Of a DNA stretch of 64,000 nucleotides, positions 58,901-64,000 are shown piece by piece. This stretch comes from Hyaloscypha bicolor E. Taxonomy: Eukaryota; Ascomycota; Leotiomycetes; Helotiales; Hyaloscyphaceae. Location of the stretch: NCBI RefSeq assembly GCF_002865645.1, contig NW_020194519.1, forward strand, positions 1,795,542 to 1,859,541, given 5' to 3'. The notes under the pieces are model-generated. The model saw only the letters and a list, made by a program, of their open reading frames with translations, made no database searches and was not told the origin of the DNA. Position 1 is the stretch's first letter; each line of letters starts with the position of its first letter. A program made the position numbers and the translations under genes.

Positions 58901-60940
58901 GGTGGAGGAGTAGGAGTGGATGCAATGACAGGTGGCGTACGAGCTCGCGCACTCGGTGCGGGAGAGGCAGGTGCCTTGAAGCTTTCTACATCAATTGCTT
59001 CGCCATCTGGCCTCTTGATGACAATTGCGGCGCTCTTGCGAGTTGTTCTGGTGAAGACAGGGGATGGTGTTGGATTAGCCTTTGGCTGAGGAGTGTGAGG
59101 ATGGGAGACGGAAGCGGTCATAGATGGAGTTTGAGGTTGTCCCATGCTTGAAGCCGGTCTCTGTTCTGACATCTGAGACGAGTTTCGTGACATCGGTTGT
59201 CCTTGTGGAGCATACTGTCCGGGGATGTAGTTTGGCTGTTGGTAGTTCGGTTGAGGGGATGCGGGAGGACCGCTCATGTACCCCATCCCTTGCATTTGAG
59301 GGAATATGTACGGTGCGTTCTGCATGGACATTCGGGGGTCATATTGTTGTGGGGGGTAACCGTAGCTTGCCTGTTTAGATGTTAGAAATCGGTTGAAGTC
59401 ACCGCTGCATGGCGAAAGATCCATTTGAGAAACTTCTTGCGCAGTAATGATGGAAGGGGGTGGGGGAAGAGGGGGTAAGGCAGCTTGATCAACAAAAGAG
59501 ATCCGATGTTCCAGAGTAGCTTCTAGTGGTGGCAGATAGTGCTGGGGTGGCATGAAATGACCATTCACTGAGCGCTCCGCTGGCACCGAGTTGTTTCTCT
59601 TCTCATTCTGATCGTAACTTTCGCGCTCTGAGTGCATTTGCTCATTCGACGCGTAGCTGTGACCAAAGAGTTCCCTTGAATGCTCTCTTGATCGATTGCG
59701 ATTTGAGGACTGCTCATTGTTTCTCGACCACTGGTTCTTCTTGCCCTTGCCTCTGTTGCCGGACTTTGAAGAAATATCTGAAGGATTGTTGGAGAAAGAG
59801 GAGTGATGTACTTGAGGAGGTTGCATGTGCTGCTGAGGGAAGAAGGGTGTAAATGGCTGGTTCTGCATCGGCATGGCTGGGTTCATGTTCGGCGTGCCTG
59901 GCATCGAGGGTGTCAGAGCGGGACTGCGCGCAACTTGATGGGGCGAGTTTGGGAATTGAGGTCGACCTTGGGCTGGGAAGGGAGGTGCCATACCACCGCC
60001 ACGGCCTTGGTTCTGAGAACCCCTAAACTGTTGTGAGTTCTGGGGAGGGTAACCCGTCTGTGGCTGATACTGAGGTTGGAAGCCCCCACGGCCTCGCCCG
60101 CCTTGAGGAGGGAATCCACCACGCCCTTGACCTGCGCCTGACTGATTGTTCAAATCATTTTGTGCAGATTGTGAGGATTCCCGACGGTTGTGACCACCGG
60201 CTTGCTGATTGCCAGGAGCAAGAGGACCTTGTGTGCCAGAGGCTTGTCGCATGTGACGCTTTAAAACGGAAAATATTAGTTGACGGTCTTGGCAAAAATA
60301 AGGATTGATATGTCAAACTTACATCGCCATCGCCACCGAAACTGCCAAATGCAACATTTCCACTTTGTCCACCAAGTACAGAAGGAGGTATCGCACCGCC
60401 ACTTTCAGATGCTTTAGGGATGGGGACCGGTGAGTGTGGCGGATCAGTGGTCCTCGGATTAGGGATTGGAATTGGGGCTGAAGTCGCGGACTGAGCCGGT
60501 TGAGGTGTGCTATGAGACGCAGCTGGCGAGTCTGTGATAGAACCGAACTGGATGTTCCCCTTTGATCCGCCAACGGGGCCACCGTTCATGCTGCTCGGGC
60601 CATTCGCGCTTATCGTGACCGAGCTCTTCCGGCCGTGCTCATTACCATTAATTGCAGAACTGCTATGCGCGATTGCAGGAGCAGAAACTGCCGGTACAGC
60701 TGGAGAAATCGAGGGCTTGCCGTTCACCGGCGAGATCGAGCTTGATTTTCCATGTTGCTGCTGTACCGGCGCAGCGCCGCCAACAGCCACGGCGGGAGAG
60801 GGGGTCGAGGAGCCCGTCGCGATGGGTGGCGACGAGACTGCCTTCTTAGCGGTAGAGGCGTAAGAGGGAGTCGACTGGGACGCGCTGGTGGTGTTTGAGG
60901 CCTGGCTTGGGATTTGAGGTTGCTGGGAGACTGAAGTCAT
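55918..60940 (-). CDS. tif4631: Translation initiation factor eIF4G
   Basis: The scaffold of eIF4F, which bridges eIF4E, eIF4A and poly(A)-binding protein on capped mRNA. Four exons (60940-60323, 60258-56548, 56489-56101, 56047-55918) encode 1615 aa. The N-terminal third is disordered and Gln/Pro/Gly/Ser-rich (RG/QG segments around 220-350). A charged Ala/Glu/Lys coiled-coil region follows (about 690-860). The eIF4E-binding motif appears as YDKEFLLQF, fitting Y-x4-L-hydrophobic. The MIF4G domain that binds eIF4A starts VQRKVKAALNKMTPEKF and includes FCKRMLETMS and KRRGLGLVQFIGELYKL. The C-terminal tail is Ser/Pro-rich, with RG stretches. The final intron acceptor at 56048 is chosen because it keeps the conserved NAFSLLAGL frame. 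Confidence 0.94.
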
Positions 60941-63900
60941 AGGGTGAGCTTTTCGAAGATGACCTCGTGGTGATGGAAGGAGATTTGTATGACGTATCGC
61001 GACGAGCAGTACCGGGCGTGAATCCTTCGCAGAAGAACAATTCGATATCAAATCGGATCTGTTCTATGGAGAAGACGACAAGACTGGGGGCGCAGAGTGG
61101 AGTGGGTGGGAGTAGTCGAAATTAATCGCTTCCTCGTGGGAAAGGACTACCTTTGCAGGCACCCTTTTTACTTCTGGATGAATGAAAGTGTGTCGCAGCG
61201 ATCGCCGAAGCTGTACGTGCGGATGTTAGATCGAATACGCGGAGTATCGAAGGACTATTCCAGGCGCGATCGGTCTCCTACAGAATAGAAGAGGTCGCCG
61301 GAGTAGTAGGAGGTGTTGTTGTTGGTTTGGTTTGTGAGGAAAAGATTTTGTAGGGGGAAGGCATGTTGCACGTCTGGGTATGAAAAAATTCGGGGACAGG
61401 AAGCGAGCGGGCCTGGATGGGACTAGCGCGCGGCTTTGCCCTTCCTCCCCAAAGCAAAGTTGGGTATTTTGGAGTCACGCTCAGGCCATATTCCACTCGA
61501 CTGTCCTCTCAGCCATGTCCAGTGCTGTGCTGTGCAGTCCAGTCCTCAACGGCTGCTTGGGGGCCAGCAGCCCTGGGCCAGAGCAGGCGTGGCCCTTCAC
61601 ACACGTACAGCATGCGCAGCCCCAGCTCTGGGCTGCCAATTTGAGGTCACCAAGTCCCACGATCACAAGCTAGGCGGCCGGCCAAAAGACTCGCACCGAT
61701 CTGCCTGAGCAGGAGCAGACGGCGCCCTGTGTCCAGCCCAACCGCCTCCTTTGTTGCAATCCCAGAGAGCGACGTGCGCCGCGACAGTGCTCTTGCGGCC
61801 CGAAAAATCTGCAGTCAATCTGAAAAAGTAAATTCGTACTTTGCGCGAGGACGATCAGATACGGCTTCTGCGCTCCGGCTCTGTTGCTGGCCGTCAAACA
61901 CGCTAGGACTGGGATTGACCCCTTGTCTGTTTCCCAGATTCTCTTCATCCGACCTGCATGCTTGACCACCACCTCCAAGTTCGAGAAACATTTCTTCCAG
62001 AAGCAAACAAAATCCAGGGCCTTCTCCAACAGCACGAGGGGGCGCAGACTCGCTGCCCTACAGTGCAGAACACCGGAGTGACAATGGCAATGACGATGAC
62101 ACCCACTTGGTACTCGGATTTGAGGTGAGTCAAGCTGCTGGATGGCGTGAATCCAGCCCTCTCCAGCTTTGATCTTTTCTCCAACTTGATCTTGCTTGCC
62201 TGTGACACCTCCGTTCCCTCGATACGTGCGCGGACTCACAGCCGCGGCGGTTCAGATTGGACACGGCCCGAGATGGCTGTAGATTCCAGCGGGCACCGAA
62301 TCACCACAGAATCAGGTAATATCGCATTCGAAGCTTTCCCCAGGAGTCGCCGTGTGCCAGTAAATCCACCAGCAGCCGCTGCACTAGGGCTAGGCAGACC
62401 CCAAATCTTACGAATAAGACTCGCCGCTGGAGGCGACCATCAAGTGTCCAATACAACCATACCTTCAACTTCCATCCCTCGATCAGAGAATTCTCCAGCA
62501 TTCCACGTCCAAGTTCGAAGCCAACAAGCAAACGTATTTAGATCTGAGTCATTCCAAATTTGCATGCTGACCTGCATGATATCTGCAAATAACACCAAGG
62601 CTCACTGCCTCGTCAGATCAAATGCCGCAGCAGAACAGAAAAAAGTCCGCTTGCGGCGCAACCGTGCCGAACCCAAATCCGGGCTACAGTACCCAACTGC
62701 ATGGAAGGCTGCAGTGTGACGCCAGTGAACTCCGGCCCAGTAAGCCTTCTCACCAGTTTCCTCCCAAACTCCAAAACTCAGCACACAAATCCAGCCTGTA
62801 TCAAACCTCGTTCCTGCAACCTCCCGCACGATCTCTAACCGCGAATGCAATCTTGCATGGCTCTCGCAATTTCCAGTATCCTGGAGTGTACTGACACAGA
62901 TATCATATCGAACATCAGCCCATCTTTCCAGTAAATAATTCTCCCATTGCTTGTTGGAAATTGGCCCCTAGAAGCAGCAGGGAGCGCATCCCTTTCCTTG
63001 TAAGCCAAGACAATGACTTGCATGTGATCGCCAACCTGCATTTTACGCTCAACATATCTGCAGTTCGAGAGCCGCCAGCAACCTAACTGCTTATCGTTGA
63101 ACTGAACCTCCGTGAAACTGATTCTCTCGACTTTTGACTTTTCCAGCAGCGACTTGAAACTTCGGAGGGAAGGCGTTGGCAAGGGGGCCAATCGCAGTCG
63201 AGGCCTCTAAACCCCTTTCTTGATTCGCCACCTCGTTACCCCCTTTTCCAGCTCTCGTCAAGGGTCACAATTGCCACAAGACCATGGCCTCTCAAATCCC
63301 ACTTACATTGACGAAACCCCCTTCCGGATTTCCAGTATCCGCTTTTGCTAGTGGCTATATCACGGAATGGAGCCTCCCACAGCCTTTCTTAATATTGGGT
63401 GCGTTGCGTAATATCCCTTATGTAAAGTGTCTAGGATCTAAGTTGGTTTTATCCTTTTGCAAAGAATAACTCAGTTGAAAGCAGCAGCTTGAGAATATCC
63501 TAATGGGAGTGGGAAGAAATATATGATGAAAATGTAGAGGGTGAGGACCGACCCGACATTTTCGTCACTACCCGTATATTACTCATTCCATTTTATCAAG
63601 CCTTCAACTTGTTTCTTATGGTAGAAGATCTCAACACTGCGTTTGACGATGATTTCAAATACAGTCCTACGTGACTGATGGTATTCTTCTCCACATTCTT
63701 TGGGCTAGGCCGTACGCCTCGCGTCTCGAAAACGTCTGCTTCCTGGGATGATCTTCAAATAGACAAAATAGCCGGAGCACTACACGCCAAGGAATGAGAT
63801 CTCTCTTCCGTCTGCATGTTGTTTAGCACAGAATTCTACCGCTTGGTCTATTTGGCAAAGTCATGGCTGCACAGGTATATGGCACCTCTCGTAGCGTCAA

Positions 63901-64000
63901 CTCTTTGCGACAAATTCTTCTTCCCATCACTCCCTAGAAGTGATTCAGGCTAGCTCCTTCGGTCCGGCTTCAGCTCTCGTGCTCTGTGGATAAGACGCCC
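60941..64000. other. Long gene-poor region upstream of eIF4G
   Basis: About 3 kb from the eIF4G start to the window edge. It contains open frames on both strands (61670-62239 -, 62147-62719 +, 62835-63191 -, 63284-63469 +) with no recognisable product. The pair at 62835-63191 (-) and 63284 (+) is divergent, with about 90 bases between starts, and could be first exons of genes, but splice-joined continuations were not evident. Confidence 0.4.

Noticed and set aside
62147..62719. 190-codon + frame and the overlapping 189-codon - frame at 61670-62239
   Set aside because: Neither has recognisable motifs or clear splice partners. They overlap each other, and the region looks non-coding.
62835..63191. 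118-codon minus-strand frame, divergent from a short + frame at 63284
   Set aside because: Composition is plausible, but there is no known family and no supporting neighbour. It is kept as intergenic.
1..64000. CRISPR arrays, insertion sequences, prophage or prokaryotic defence systems
   Set aside because: The window is fungal nuclear DNA with spliced genes. No regularly spaced repeats, transposase or terminal repeats were seen.

Overview
This window is nuclear DNA from a filamentous ascomycete (Pezizomycotina, probably Leotiomycetes). The signs are short introns (about 40-130 nt, two longer) with GTRNGT-type donors and CTRAY-like branch sites, DUF1770 and WHIM-domain proteins, a HET-domain relic, and a nuclear tRNA-Lys with an intron. 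The class assignment is a judgement from protein resemblance, not from a search. Most genes were rebuilt by joining exons by eye. Apart from the edge-truncated kinase and the HET relic, every joined coding length given here is a multiple of three.

1-16.9 kb is a dense housekeeping block: a CaMKK-type kinase cut by the left edge (-), the TRAPP subunit Bet5 (+), peroxin Pex3 (-) divergent from autophagy factor Atg101 (+), a ZNF511-like zinc-finger protein (-), an Est1/Smg7/Ebs1-like protein (+), adenosine kinase (-), ribosomal protein uL2 (-, exactly 254 aa) and a WHIM-domain chromatin protein (+).

17-32 kb holds a DUF1770 protein (-), two small MC-start ORFs, translation release factor eRF1 (+), prephenate dehydratase (+), an Htd2-like mitochondrial dehydratase (+), a 1201-aa PH-like/LRR protein (+) and a gamma-glutamylcyclotransferase-like protein (-).

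32-46.7 kb has the MAPKKK Ste11 (-) with a long, repeat-bearing upstream region, the vacuolar HOPS/CORVET subunit Vps18 (+), a decayed HET-domain gene (-), a small one-helix ORF and a divergent V-ATPase proteolipid (-). 46.7-64 kb is gene-poor. It carries a GPI-anchored aspartic protease (+), tRNA-Lys(CUU), a mitochondrial rhomboid protease (-) and eIF4G (-), followed by about 3 kb with no convincing gene.

There is no operon logic. Genes sit mainly as divergent pairs with short shared promoters (CaMKK/bet5 about 120 bp, pex3/atg101 about 320 bp) or convergent pairs. I found no prokaryote-like defence system, CRISPR array, transposon or secondary-metabolite cluster. The most unusual items are the HET pseudogene with several independent lesions, the divergent V-ATPase c-type subunit with an added N-terminal hydrophobic segment, the pair of small MC-start proteins, and several introns that invite alternative splicing.
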